Assembly: GCA_019638615.1 (NCBI GenBank)
Contig: JAHBTL010000049.1
Coordinates: 1 to 42,169 of the forward strand
Source: Chitinophagaceae bacterium
Lineage (GTDB): Bacteria > Bacteroidota > Bacteroidia > Chitinophagales > Chitinophagaceae
Reading direction: 5' to 3'
DNA length: 42,169 nt
Within the stretch, counting starts at the first letter, position 1. Each line of letters starts with the position of its first letter. A model generated the notes under the pieces. The model worked only from the letters and a program-made list of their open reading frames with translations, searched no databases and had not been told where the DNA came from. This document shows, piece by piece, positions 33,241 through 41,121 of this stretch. The translations under genes and the position numbers were made by a program.

Positions 33241-34107
33241 TTACTGTTTTGGTTCAAGCAGCTTAAAGAACTGATCCAGTTGAGGTAAGATAACGATTCT
33301 TGTTCTGCGATTTGCAGCTCTGCCCTGGGCCGTATTGTTATCTGCAACAGGAACGTATTCACCACGACCTGCGGCAATGATTTTAGCAGGCGATAAGCCA
33401 TATTGTTTTTGCAATACTCTTACAACAGCGGTAGAACGTTTAACGCTCAGATCCCAATTGTCGAGCAGTACTCCTTTGCTGTAGGAAATATCATCAGTAT
33501 GACCTTCCACCATAAATTCCACGTCAGATTGATTTTTCAGTACCTGGGCTACTTTCCCTAATACTTCTTTTGCTTTCTCTGTAATATCATAGCTGCCGCT
33601 TCTGAACAACAGCTTATCGGAAATATCTATGAATACAACTCCTTTGTCAACTTTAATATTGATATCCTGGTCGTCAAGGTTTCCGATAGCGCCTTTCAGG
33701 TTCATTACGAGGGCCATATTTAAAGAATCTTTACGGGCAAGCGACGCCTGAAGATCCTGGATATAAGCATCTTTAGCACCTATATTATCAAGCGATTTTT
33801 TTATGCTTTCAGCCTGTGCAGCAGAGATAACGGAAAGATCTTCCAGCTGTTTCAGTGCGGTAGTATTGTTTTCTTTCACAAAAGCAAGCTGCTTTTTAAG
33901 ATCAGCGATCTCACTTTCGTAAGCGGCATTCTTTCTTGCGTTTTCAGCTTTGCCATCTTCGCAGAGCTTGAAATCGCCTTGTAATTTTGAATGGGCCTGG
34001 TTCAGGGAGTCTAATTGTGCCTGGGCAGCTTTAAATTTTTTACTGCTTACACAAGAGAAAAGGAATGCCGGAGCAAGAGCTAAGAGTAAAAAGTACTTCA
34101 ATTTCAT
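33241..34107 (-). CDS. OmpA family lipoprotein with coiled coil
   Basis: This 288-residue protein has the lipobox LFSC with Cys19, then a charged helical coiled-coil region from about 25 to 130 (AQAQLDSLNQAHSKLQGDF, KKQLAFVKENNTTALKQLEDL). An OmpA/MotB-like peptidoglycan-binding domain covers about 165-280 (GHTDDISY, NWDLSVKRSTAVVRVL, GRGEYVPVADN, AANRRTRIVILP). The domain binds diaminopimelate in peptidoglycan and would tie the outer membrane to the cell wall. It is probably monocistronic; it terminates with the shared hairpin and lies downstream of the terminator at 34210-34242. Confidence 0.94.
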   Translation of the reverse strand: MKLKYFLLLALAPAFLFSCVSSKKFKAAQAQLDSLNQAHSKLQGDFKLCEDGKAENARKNAAYESEIADLKKQLAFVKENNTTALKQLEDLSVISAAQAESIKKSLDNIGAKDAYIQDLQASLARKDSLNMALVMNLKGAIGNLDDQDINIKVDKGVVFIDISDKLLFRSGSYDITEKAKEVLGKVAQVLKNQSDVEFMVEGHTDDISYSKGVLLDNWDLSVKRSTAVVRVLQKQYGLSPAKIIAAGRGEYVPVADNNTAQGRAANRRTRIVILPQLDQFFKLLEPKQ

Positions 34108-34209
34108 TTGGAATTGTTTTAAAAAGATATTATTAGTAAAGATATGGTATCAAATCGATTAAAGTAGTTACAAATGTTGAAATTATGAAGCAAAGCTATC
34201 ATTTTTAAT

Positions 34210-34242
34210 AAAAAAGCGAAAGAATGTACAACATTCTTTCGC
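34210..34242 (-). terminator. Intrinsic terminator of the Tyr/Gly/Trp-rich protein gene
   Basis: Perfect 12-bp stem 34216-34227/34231-34242 (GCGAAAGAATGT) with a 3-nt loop. On the minus strand it is followed by six Ts, 31 bp after the stop codon at 34274. Confidence 0.9.
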
Positions 34243-34273
34243 CTGATTTTCATTTTTGAGTTCTAAAAGCGGT

Positions 34274-36658
34274 CTAACCCCTCCTGGGCGCCCTTCCTTC
34301 ACTGCTGTTCCTGGAGTTATCGCTATTTCCCCCTGATGATCTTTCAACTCTTTGGGGAGCGGAAGGCCTAGCAGGCTCAAAACTTCTTTGCACCGGCTGC
34401 CTGTTTACAGAAGGGGCATCGTTTCTTTGAATGCGGGGCTCACTTCTCGGGGTAAATTGCCTGTTACCCGCAGGAGGCGAAGCAGGGGCCTGCTGCCTTG
34501 GAGTAAACGATGGCTGTTGCTCGGCCAATTGCCTTCTTACCGGCGGCTGCTGACGCTCATTATTCTGAGACGGGGTTGTTACACGTCCGTTCGTATTATT
34601 GCCGGATCCAAAACTCCGGGAAGGTCTTGTGCCGGCAGGGTTGTTTTCTCTATTGGTGGTATTAGGCTCAAAACGGGTACCCGAAGTGCTCCTCGGGGAA
34701 CGTCCGCCATTTGAATTGTTTTCATGAACGACAGAAGGCCTTCCGGAATTATTACCATTCCTTACCGGATTCCGCCCAGCCTGCCTTGTATCATCGAACC
34801 TTCTCACAGGAGCAGACTGAACGCCCCTGCTGCTGGAAACCGTTCTTCTTACATCGCGTGTTACCACATCGCGCCTTGTATTGTAAATATTATTGTTCCT
34901 GTAAATGTTTATGTTATTATTGATGATCACTGTATTCCTGCTTCTTCCATAATAACCACCGCCATAATAACCATGATGGTAACCGTTGCGGTAAGGAGTC
35001 CAGCAGTAAGCGGGGCGATACACCGAAGGACCCCACCATCCGCCCCAGCCCCAGTAATTATAGTTACCCCAGCCTGTATTAAACCAGCCAAAGTTGTAGT
35101 TAAATCCAAAGCCCCAGCCTGTCCAGGGATTGTAATGCATGTTAAAACCCCAGGTGTAAGGACGGGCATAGTAATAATTTCCAAACCAGGGACGGTAATA
35201 ATAACCGGTTCCATACACCACTGTTGGTCCATATACATAAGTGTTCAGGTATCCGGGGGTATAGCCCATGTACACAAAATCCGGGGTAACATCGTATACA
35301 TATACATATTTCATAGCGTACACAGGATAACGGGGCGGAATAAGCGATACTATATAGGGACGCTCTACCGCAACAATCCAGGGTCCTCTTGCGCTGTTTG
35401 CCCTGAACCAGACACCATTATCGACGGCGTAATACCCCCCCCTCCAACGGATAACATAACCGTTGGTATTGATGGCATAGTCCATATCGGTACCATCAAT
35501 ACTCTCAAAACGGGGATCACCATCGTATTGAATATCGGCATTGGCGCTCCTGCGATCAACCTTAGCTGTTTGAGGAACCTGGGCATTCATTACTGCATCC
35601 CGGGCAGCTACTGTTCCGGCTACACTCGACAACACATTGTCTTTAGGAGACCCTTCGGGAATTTTTGCAAAATCCGTGGGCAGCTTATCCGGGGCAATGT
35701 ATTGCCACTTGCCTTTTAACGCCGATGACCGGTACCACCTTCCGGAAAGCAACACGTAATACTGTTGACCGGTAACATCCATGAATATATCGTTCTCCGA
35801 ATTTTTAACGAACAACAGATTGGTGTTCTGGATGGGCGTGAAATTAGGTTCACCATTCGATTGCAGCAGCTCCGCAGGCTCGGTAGTAACTATAATATTA
35901 TAAATAACATAATCATTGTCTTCCTGTTGTACATTGTTTTCTTTATTTGCCTGCAATATCTCGGCTTCTATGGCCGACAGGTTAGAAGGTATGCTGGTGG
36001 TAATGGCATAGGGACCTGTAGCGGCATTGGCAATATACCAGTGCTTACCTCCAAAAAGATAATATTTATTATTGTACCGGATGATATTAAAAGGAGTATT
36101 TACCACAGCGTCAACGCCCAGCTTCTCATTTTTCTGAACCTTGGGCGCTCCGTCTATTACTACCAGCAATGAGGGTTTGTCGGAATAAATAATTGTGGGA
36201 GGATTGTTGTTGATACTATTCGATAGCTTTTCTTCTTTCTGGCTGAGTTGCAGCGCGTCATTTATTTCGCTGGAAGCCAGAGAAAGGTTCCACCCGGTCA
36301 TAGCATCTCCTATTACCTGCTTCAGGTTGTTCAACCTGCTTTCGTTGCCTTCGTCTGGGAGTTTTATAGCATTTACAGCTATAGAGCGAATGTTTACCTG
36401 CTGTCCGTTTTTATCAGCATCCGCAGTAAACCATATCATGCCAAACACCGGATCATTTTTGTCTTTTTCAAGCACAGAAATGGCCGCGTTTGCCTGCAGT
36501 GTACCGTTTGTAAGCGATTCGGGTTGCCATTGATAAACTTTTATAAGATCGCCATCGGGAGTTGTGAGGGTTTTAGGCCACTCATTCTGAGCGTTTCCTT
36601 TTACGGAAATGATCATACTGAAAAACAGCGCCGATAAAATTGTGTAAACAGCTTTCAT
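34274..36658 (-). CDS. Large secreted Tyr/Gly/Trp-rich protein with triplicated WY modules
   Basis: ATG 36658 is preferred over the longer frame (to 36733) because it starts a signal peptide (MKAVYTILSALFFSMIISVKGNAQ), giving 794 residues. Three similar modules follow one another: a strand region then HWYIANAATGPY, RWYRSSALKGKW and VWFRANSARGPW (about residues 205-410). Next comes a segment with YVYGPTVVYGTGYYYRPWFG and NPWTGWGFGF (about 470-590), extremely rich in Tyr, Trp and Gly. The C-terminal 200 residues are a disordered Arg/Asn/Pro/Gln-rich tail. From memory, the order matches a widespread uncharacterised family, sometimes labelled carbohydrate-binding family V/XII, also seen in proteobacteria. 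A surface or matrix role is inference. Confidence 0.85.
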   Translation of the reverse strand: MKAVYTILSALFFSMIISVKGNAQNEWPKTLTTPDGDLIKVYQWQPESLTNGTLQANAAISVLEKDKNDPVFGMIWFTADADKNGQQVNIRSIAVNAIKLPDEGNESRLNNLKQVIGDAMTGWNLSLASSEINDALQLSQKEEKLSNSINNNPPTIIYSDKPSLLVVIDGAPKVQKNEKLGVDAVVNTPFNIIRYNNKYYLFGGKHWYIANAATGPYAITTSIPSNLSAIEAEILQANKENNVQQEDNDYVIYNIIVTTEPAELLQSNGEPNFTPIQNTNLLFVKNSENDIFMDVTGQQYYVLLSGRWYRSSALKGKWQYIAPDKLPTDFAKIPEGSPKDNVLSSVAGTVAARDAVMNAQVPQTAKVDRRSANADIQYDGDPRFESIDGTDMDYAINTNGYVIRWRGGYYAVDNGVWFRANSARGPWIVAVERPYIVSLIPPRYPVYAMKYVYVYDVTPDFVYMGYTPGYLNTYVYGPTVVYGTGYYYRPWFGNYYYARPYTWGFNMHYNPWTGWGFGFNYNFGWFNTGWGNYNYWGWGGWWGPSVYRPAYCWTPYRNGYHHGYYGGGYYGRSRNTVIINNNINIYRNNNIYNTRRDVVTRDVRRTVSSSRGVQSAPVRRFDDTRQAGRNPVRNGNNSGRPSVVHENNSNGGRSPRSTSGTRFEPNTTNRENNPAGTRPSRSFGSGNNTNGRVTTPSQNNERQQPPVRRQLAEQQPSFTPRQQAPASPPAGNRQFTPRSEPRIQRNDAPSVNRQPVQRSFEPARPSAPQRVERSSGGNSDNSRNSSEGRAPRRG

Positions 36659-36982
36659 ATTCCAGTTTTTAGATTGTGGTGATAAGACGAAGATTACAAC
36701 TGTTAGTTTAAAGTTACTCAAGTAAACTGCCAATATTTAACAGCTATTGTTAATGTTTAGCCATAACTTACTATATTAACATACAGCATTCAACAACTGT
36801 TACGAACAGGCGCTGATAATGTTACAGTTGTATAATTACCGGGGACGGGCACTTACCACTAAAAAGTGCAGGCAAATAAATAAAGTTGCGAAACGGCATT
36901 TATCAATCAATGCCGTTTACTTAAGATGTTGGTGATAACACCCGCAACTACACTGAAACGTTAAGTAAACGGTATTGATTTA
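36659..36982. promoter_or_regulatory. Structured upstream region of the Tyr/Gly/Trp-rich protein gene
   Basis: This 324-bp gap holds three copies of ACAACTGTTA or a one-base variant: 36696-36705, 36793-36802, and inverted at 36822-36831. The last two form an 8-bp stem, 36793-36800/36824-36831. Nearer the response-regulator stop codon are a perfect 10-bp hairpin, 36891-36900/36909-36918, and a 20-bp inverted repeat with one mismatch, 36905-36924/36961-36980, that share the middle arm. No clear TAnnTTTG box was found. Confidence 0.6.
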
Positions 36983-37693
36983 TCAATTGGTAAACTTATA
37001 CCCTACACCCCGTATGGAATGGAAATAGCGTGGGCTGCGGCTGTCTTCTTCAAAATACTTCCGAAAACTGAGTATAAAGTTATCTACCGTACGGGTGGTG
37101 GGGTATACATTGTATCCCCAAACGGATTGCAGGATTTTTTCGCGGGGCACCACGTCATTTTTATTTTCCAGCAAAAGCTTTAACAGCATCGCTTCTTTTT
37201 TACTAAGCTCTATAAATTCTCCCCTGTAATTGGTAGCGGTTTGAGCTTTAAAATCGATCTTGTTCTTACCAAAATGGTAATAATCATCAATGGTTTCCTT
37301 GTCCTGCAGCTTTTTATTTTTATTGATCAGCTTTTTTACCCTCAGCAGTAGCTCCTCCAGGTTAAAAGGTTTGGTAATATAGTCGTCCGCTCCTTTTTTA
37401 AGCCCCAGCACTTTTTCGGCGCTGCTGCTTTTGGCGCTCAGCATTAAGATAGGCACTTCGTTGTTGTTCAGCCTCACATTTTCGGCTACGTCTATCCCGT
37501 CAACACCCGGCAGCATAACGTCCAGTATAATAAGATCAAAATATTCCTCACCGATTTTTTTTAACGCCTGTGTACCATCGCCGGCGCAGCTTACCTCGTA
37601 ACCCTCCAGTTCAAGGTTAAGCTTTAAAGCTTCTTGCAGGTTTTCTTCATCTTCTACCAATAATATATATCCCTGTTGCTTATTTGCACTCAT
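36983..37693 (-). CDS. OmpR/PhoB family response regulator
   Basis: This 236-residue protein has a receiver domain (about 8-120) with acidic pocket E14/D15/E16, phosphoacceptor D58 in IILDVMLPG, and K108 in TKPF. A winged-helix DNA-binding domain follows (about 135-235), with ELSKKEAMLLKLLLENKNDVV and VDNFILSFRKYFEEDSRSPRY and the terminal GVGYKF wing. It lies 2 bp after the histidine kinase stop and is its cognate partner. The target is unknown; the repeated ACAACTGTTA motifs just downstream in the genome are candidate sites. Confidence 0.95.
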   Translation of the reverse strand: MSANKQQGYILLVEDEENLQEALKLNLELEGYEVSCAGDGTQALKKIGEEYFDLIILDVMLPGVDGIDVAENVRLNNNEVPILMLSAKSSSAEKVLGLKKGADDYITKPFNLEELLLRVKKLINKNKKLQDKETIDDYYHFGKNKIDFKAQTATNYRGEFIELSKKEAMLLKLLLENKNDVVPREKILQSVWGYNVYPTTRTVDNFILSFRKYFEEDSRSPRYFHSIRGVGYKFTN

Positions 37694-37695
37694 AA

Positions 37696-38688
37696 TTATA
37701 CCGGTTCTATGGTATGAAGGGTGATTACAAAATTACTACCTGAAGGATTATTGTCGGTGACTTTTATCGTGCCCTTATGGCCGGCTATAATTTTTTTTGT
37801 AAGATACAAACCCAGCCCGGTTCCTTTGGTTTGGCGCGTGCGCTCGCTGCCCGAACGATAAAATTTATCGAAAACCCTTTTCTTTTCAGCATGCTGTATG
37901 CCTTCGCCTTCATCCACTACCTGTAAAATTGCATTATTATTATTTTTTTTATGCAGTACAATTGTCACTGTTTTGTTTTTTCCTGAGTATTTAATGGCAT
38001 TGTCGATCAGGTTATTGATGGCCAATTGCAATAACAGTCCGTCTCCCTTTACATATATACCTTCTTCAATTTCCTCTTTAATGGACTGTTGCGGAAATCT
38101 TGCCCTGAAATCAAAAACACTTTCAGCCGTCAGCTCGCTGAAGTTTAACTCCTCGCGATTCAGCAGGTAATGACCCGCATCGATCCGGGATGCAAGCAGG
38201 ATGTTTTCGCATAAATCGTTCAAACGATTTGTTTCCTGCAGGGTATTATTGATCAGCTTTTCCTGCTGCGTTCCTTCCAGTTTTCTTTTTTGAAGCGTTT
38301 CGAGGTTAAGCTTTGTAATGGCTATGGGCGTTTTTAATTCGTGCGTAACCGCCATCATAAAATTCTGCTGCTGGTGATTCAGTCTTATTTGCCTGCGTGT
38401 GGCGCGATAAACAAAAACTGCACCTATCAATATCAGCAGCATAAAAGTGACGCCTTCTCCGATATACTGGGTTACCTTGGCTTTCTCCTGTTTGCGTATA
38501 ACCTCTACTTTCTCCAGGTATTCGGGGTCATCCTTTTTCAATTGCATTACCTTATAATCAGCCATTTGGCTGTTCTGCTTCATCAGTGAAAAAAACATGA
38601 AAATCAGGAAGGTAATGATATATGTAAGCAGGAACCAGTAAACAATGGTAATAATGGTAAGTCTTTTCCTGGTATATAAACCTGTCAT
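37696..38688 (-). CDS. Sensor histidine kinase
   Basis: This 330-residue inner-membrane kinase has two transmembrane helices (about 11-35 and 76-95) flanking a short, charged 40-residue periplasmic loop, too small for a typical ligand domain. The phosphorylation site is H116 in THELKTPIA. The ATPase domain has N box NLIDNAIKYS, G1 DEGEGI and G2 GTGLGLYL. There is no HAMP domain. Its ATG shares a base with the gldH stop (TAATG), so translation is coupled to gldH; the response regulator follows directly. Confidence 0.95.
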   Translation of the reverse strand: MTGLYTRKRLTIITIVYWFLLTYIITFLIFMFFSLMKQNSQMADYKVMQLKKDDPEYLEKVEVIRKQEKAKVTQYIGEGVTFMLLILIGAVFVYRATRRQIRLNHQQQNFMMAVTHELKTPIAITKLNLETLQKRKLEGTQQEKLINNTLQETNRLNDLCENILLASRIDAGHYLLNREELNFSELTAESVFDFRARFPQQSIKEEIEEGIYVKGDGLLLQLAINNLIDNAIKYSGKNKTVTIVLHKKNNNNAILQVVDEGEGIQHAEKKRVFDKFYRSGSERTRQTKGTGLGLYLTKKIIAGHKGTIKVTDNNPSGSNFVITLHTIEPV

Positions 38689-39161
38689 TAACGATCAACT
38701 TTTTCTACGCGTATTCCTGCATTTATTACGTTTTTGAGAGGATTGTCGCGCATGATCTGTTCAATGGTAAAGTTAACATTACCCGGCATTTTAAACTGAA
38801 CCGGTTGCGCGTTTACCTGCCGCCAGGTGGTATATATATCATCCATCCCGGTACCCAGCCATCCTTTTTGGTTATCGGCCAGCAGTATGTCTACCCGTTG
38901 GTGCTTTACGGAGTCGCCCGGCATCTGATAGCTCAGGTTAAGCCATATATTATTATAGCTGTAGGCATGAGTGTGGCGTAAGGTTACGTATACATTATAT
39001 AATGAAAGGGTGTCCTTTATAGAAAAATCAACCGAAGGCTTAAACGAACGTTCCCAGCTTTTACCCGGAATCGCAATGTTTTTTTCAAAAACGTCTACCG
39101 TGTTACATGCATATGCCTGCAAAAGCAGTATACTGATCAATAGTCTGCAAACAACATTCAT
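38688..39161 (-). CDS. gldH: Gliding motility lipoprotein GldH
   Basis: This 157-residue lipoprotein has Cys19 in LLLQAYAC. The body matches GldH: the VDVFEKN start, FSIKDTLSLYNVYVTLRHTHAYSYNNIWLNL, and the C-terminal NVINAGIRVEKV. GldH is needed for gliding in Flavobacterium and is found across Bacteroidota, where it is thought to stabilise the gliding/type IX apparatus. It lies 19 bp after yicC and overlaps the kinase gene by one base, an unusual coupling of a motility lipoprotein with a two-component system. Confidence 0.88.
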   Translation of the reverse strand: MNVVCRLLISILLLQAYACNTVDVFEKNIAIPGKSWERSFKPSVDFSIKDTLSLYNVYVTLRHTHAYSYNNIWLNLSYQMPGDSVKHQRVDILLADNQKGWLGTGMDDIYTTWRQVNAQPVQFKMPGNVNFTIEQIMRDNPLKNVINAGIRVEKVDR

Positions 39162-39180
39162 TTTAATGAGTCTGATTTAC

Positions 39181-40056
39181 TTATAAAACGTTCAATACCT
39201 GTTCTTTGGCTTTTTCCAGTTCGTCTTTCATCAGCACCACGCATTTCTGTATGGTTGAATCATACGCTTTTGCTCCTGTTGTATTAATTTCTCTTCCTAT
39301 TTCCTGTAAAATAAACGAAAGCTTCTTCCCTTTTGAATCGCCGTCTTCATCGAGCAATGTATTGAAATACTCGCAATGATTGGTAAGGCGAACCTGCTCC
39401 TCGCTGATGTCGATCTTTTCAATGTAGTATATCAGTTCCTGTTCCAGCCGGTTGCTGTCAAAATTATCCTTGCCAACATTTTCTTCCAGTAGCTTCATCA
39501 GCCCTTCCCGGATCTTTTGCTGACGGAGAGGCTCCAGTGCTATTACTTTTTTTTGTTGCAGCTCAATGTTTTTAATGCGTTGATGCAGATCTTTTTCCAG
39601 CACGGCTCCTTCATTCAGCCGGTGCTTATCCAGGTTGTTAATGGCCGTTTCCAGGATCTCTTTGAAACCCGTCCAGTCATTTTCATCCAGCACTTCGGTT
39701 GAGGGTACTACCACTTCGGGAAGCTTTAGCAGGGAACTTAAGATAGAACCGGTATCAAGATTAAGACTCTGTGCCAGCTCACCTAATTGATTATAATAAG
39801 ATTTTGCCAGCTCCGTATTAATGACAACCGGCCTGGCTGCGCCATTTTGCTTAAGGGTAATGGTGCAATCAATACTGCCGCGCAACAGTTTGGATGAAAT
39901 GAGATTGCGGATGTCGAATTCATACGGTTTAAGCAGCGATGGAAGCTTCAACAATATTTCAAACTGTTTACCATTCAATGATTTAATTTCCACCAGGAAG
40001 GTTTTATTTCCTAACGCCTGCTCAGCACGTCCAAAACCTGTCATAGACTTTAGCAT
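39181..40056 (-). CDS. yicC: YicC family endoribonuclease
   Basis: ATG 40056 (MLKSMTGFGRAEQ) matches the usual family start; ATG 40062 two codons upstream is possible. The 291-residue protein has the N-terminal YicC domain (SLNGKQFEILLKLPSLL) and the C-terminal DUF1732 domain with ELIYYIEKIDISEEQVRL, LDEDGDSKGKKLSFILQEIGREINTTGAKA and the terminal KEQVLNVL. Family members are RNases implicated in small-RNA turnover. It is 30 bp downstream of the rluE-like gene, in the five-gene minus-strand run. Confidence 0.94.
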   Translation of the reverse strand: MLKSMTGFGRAEQALGNKTFLVEIKSLNGKQFEILLKLPSLLKPYEFDIRNLISSKLLRGSIDCTITLKQNGAARPVVINTELAKSYYNQLGELAQSLNLDTGSILSSLLKLPEVVVPSTEVLDENDWTGFKEILETAINNLDKHRLNEGAVLEKDLHQRIKNIELQQKKVIALEPLRQQKIREGLMKLLEENVGKDNFDSNRLEQELIYYIEKIDISEEQVRLTNHCEYFNTLLDEDGDSKGKKLSFILQEIGREINTTGAKAYDSTIQKCVVLMKDELEKAKEQVLNVL

Positions 40057-40086
40057 ACACATTTATTTATTATGCAGCAAGGTAAC

Positions 40087-40677
40087 TTATTTTCCGAAGA
40101 GTTTACGACTGATTGCCTCATGCGACAAAGCAATCATATTACCCGGCCTCATTTTATGAAGGGTTAGTTGTTCTATCCTTGTCCTGATAAGCCGGAGTAC
40201 GGGAAAACCAACATTGGCCATCATTTTTCTTACCTGCCTGTTTTTTCCTTCTGTGAGGACAATGCTTACCCAACAGGTAGGAATGCTTTTTCGAAACCGA
40301 ATGGGCGGATCTCTGTCGGGCAGATCGGGCGCTTCCTGCAAAGCAGTTGCACGACAGGGTTGGGTGCAGTAGGGCTTCCCATCGATATGAATGGTTACAC
40401 CCTTTGAAAGTGATCGCAAAGCGTTTTCGGTTATTACACCATCTGCCTGAACCAGGTATTCTCTTTCATGCACAAACTTTGGGTGCAGCAATTTATAATT
40501 GAACTTTGCATCATTGGTAAGAATGAGCAATCCTTCGCTATCGTAGTCAAGCCTGCCAACCGGGTATACATCTTTTTCAACGCTGAAAAAATCTTTCAAA
40601 CATTTTTTATCCTCTGTTGAAGTGAACTGGGAAAGCACCCTGTAGGGTTTGTAAATGATATAGTATTTGTAGTTCAT
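40087..40677 (-). CDS. rluE: RsuA/RluE family rRNA pseudouridine synthase
   Basis: This 196-residue protein has no S4 domain, which matches RluE rather than RsuA or RluB. The catalytic motif is GRLDYDSEGLL with D44, and the C-terminal motif is EGKNRQVRKMMANVGFPVLRLIR. RluE makes pseudouridine 2457 of 23S rRNA in Escherichia coli; the exact site here is inferred. It is the first gene of the minus-strand run. Its ATG (40677) is preceded, only seven bases away, by a terminator-like hairpin in the leader. Confidence 0.9.
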   Translation of the reverse strand: MNYKYYIIYKPYRVLSQFTSTEDKKCLKDFFSVEKDVYPVGRLDYDSEGLLILTNDAKFNYKLLHPKFVHEREYLVQADGVITENALRSLSKGVTIHIDGKPYCTQPCRATALQEAPDLPDRDPPIRFRKSIPTCWVSIVLTEGKNRQVRKMMANVGFPVLRLIRTRIEQLTLHKMRPGNMIALSHEAISRKLFGK

Positions 40678-40683
40678 TGCAAT

Positions 40684-40713
40684 AAAAAAGCCCTCCGGTG
40701 AACGAAGGACTTT
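40684..40713 (-). terminator. Terminator-like hairpin in the rluE leader (possible attenuator)
   Basis: On the minus strand AAAGTCCTTCG pairs with CGGAGGGCTTT (11 bp including two G-U wobbles, 5-nt loop) and is followed by six Ts. The T-run ends seven bases from the rluE ATG. No minus-strand gene lies upstream in the gap, so it would either attenuate rluE or end a small RNA encoded in the gap. Confidence 0.65.
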
Positions 40714-41099
40714 ATTATATGGATGGGTTAGTAAGTACCGGGAATAAAATTCCCATCACAATATTAAAAATAATTTTTACTACCAAGAAAAAAATTTTCA
40801 TTAATTTTTATACACATTTTTGTTCGATGGTTTGTGGATATCAGCGATTTTTTAAAAAGCGGTGAACGGAAAACAGGATTGTTTGAATTTTGTCTTTCCC
40901 CTTTTTATGAGCATATCATACACGGCTTAAAAGCTTCCTGCCTTTCCCGGTAAGAAATGAATTGCTTACAACACGATTAGTGTTTCCCTTGTAACTATTG
41001 CTGTAGCTGCATTACGGGTAGTGCATCATTGTGGGAGTGATGGCAATGCGACAGAGCGGGCATCCATATTTTAGTTTACCGAAGTTGTGCAGGCTGCTT

Positions 41100-41107
41100 T
41101 ACTTTTG
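41100..41107 (+). promoter_or_regulatory. Possible -7 box of the LpxD-family gene
   Basis: TACTTTTG fits TAnnTTTG and ends 14 bp before the ATG, which would give a very short leader. The -33 region has only TTTA with a 21-bp spacer. Confidence 0.35.
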
Positions 41108-41121
41108 CCAAAACTTCATTC

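Larger units (their letters stand above)
40678..41121. other. Divergent intergenic region between rluE and the LpxD-family gene
   Basis: This 444-bp A/T-rich gap separates divergent genes. It contains the leader terminator of rluE (40684-40713), a small GGGAAT/ATTCCC hairpin near 40740-40754, and a possible -7 box for the plus-strand gene (41100-41107). I see no open frame or recognisable RNA in the remaining 300 bp. Confidence 0.6.

Noticed and set aside
34724-35719. 331-codon plus-strand open frame with Ile/Pro/His-rich sequence
   Set aside because: It is the antisense shadow of the Tyr/Gly/Trp-rich coding region; its composition mirrors the Gly/Tyr codons of the real gene.
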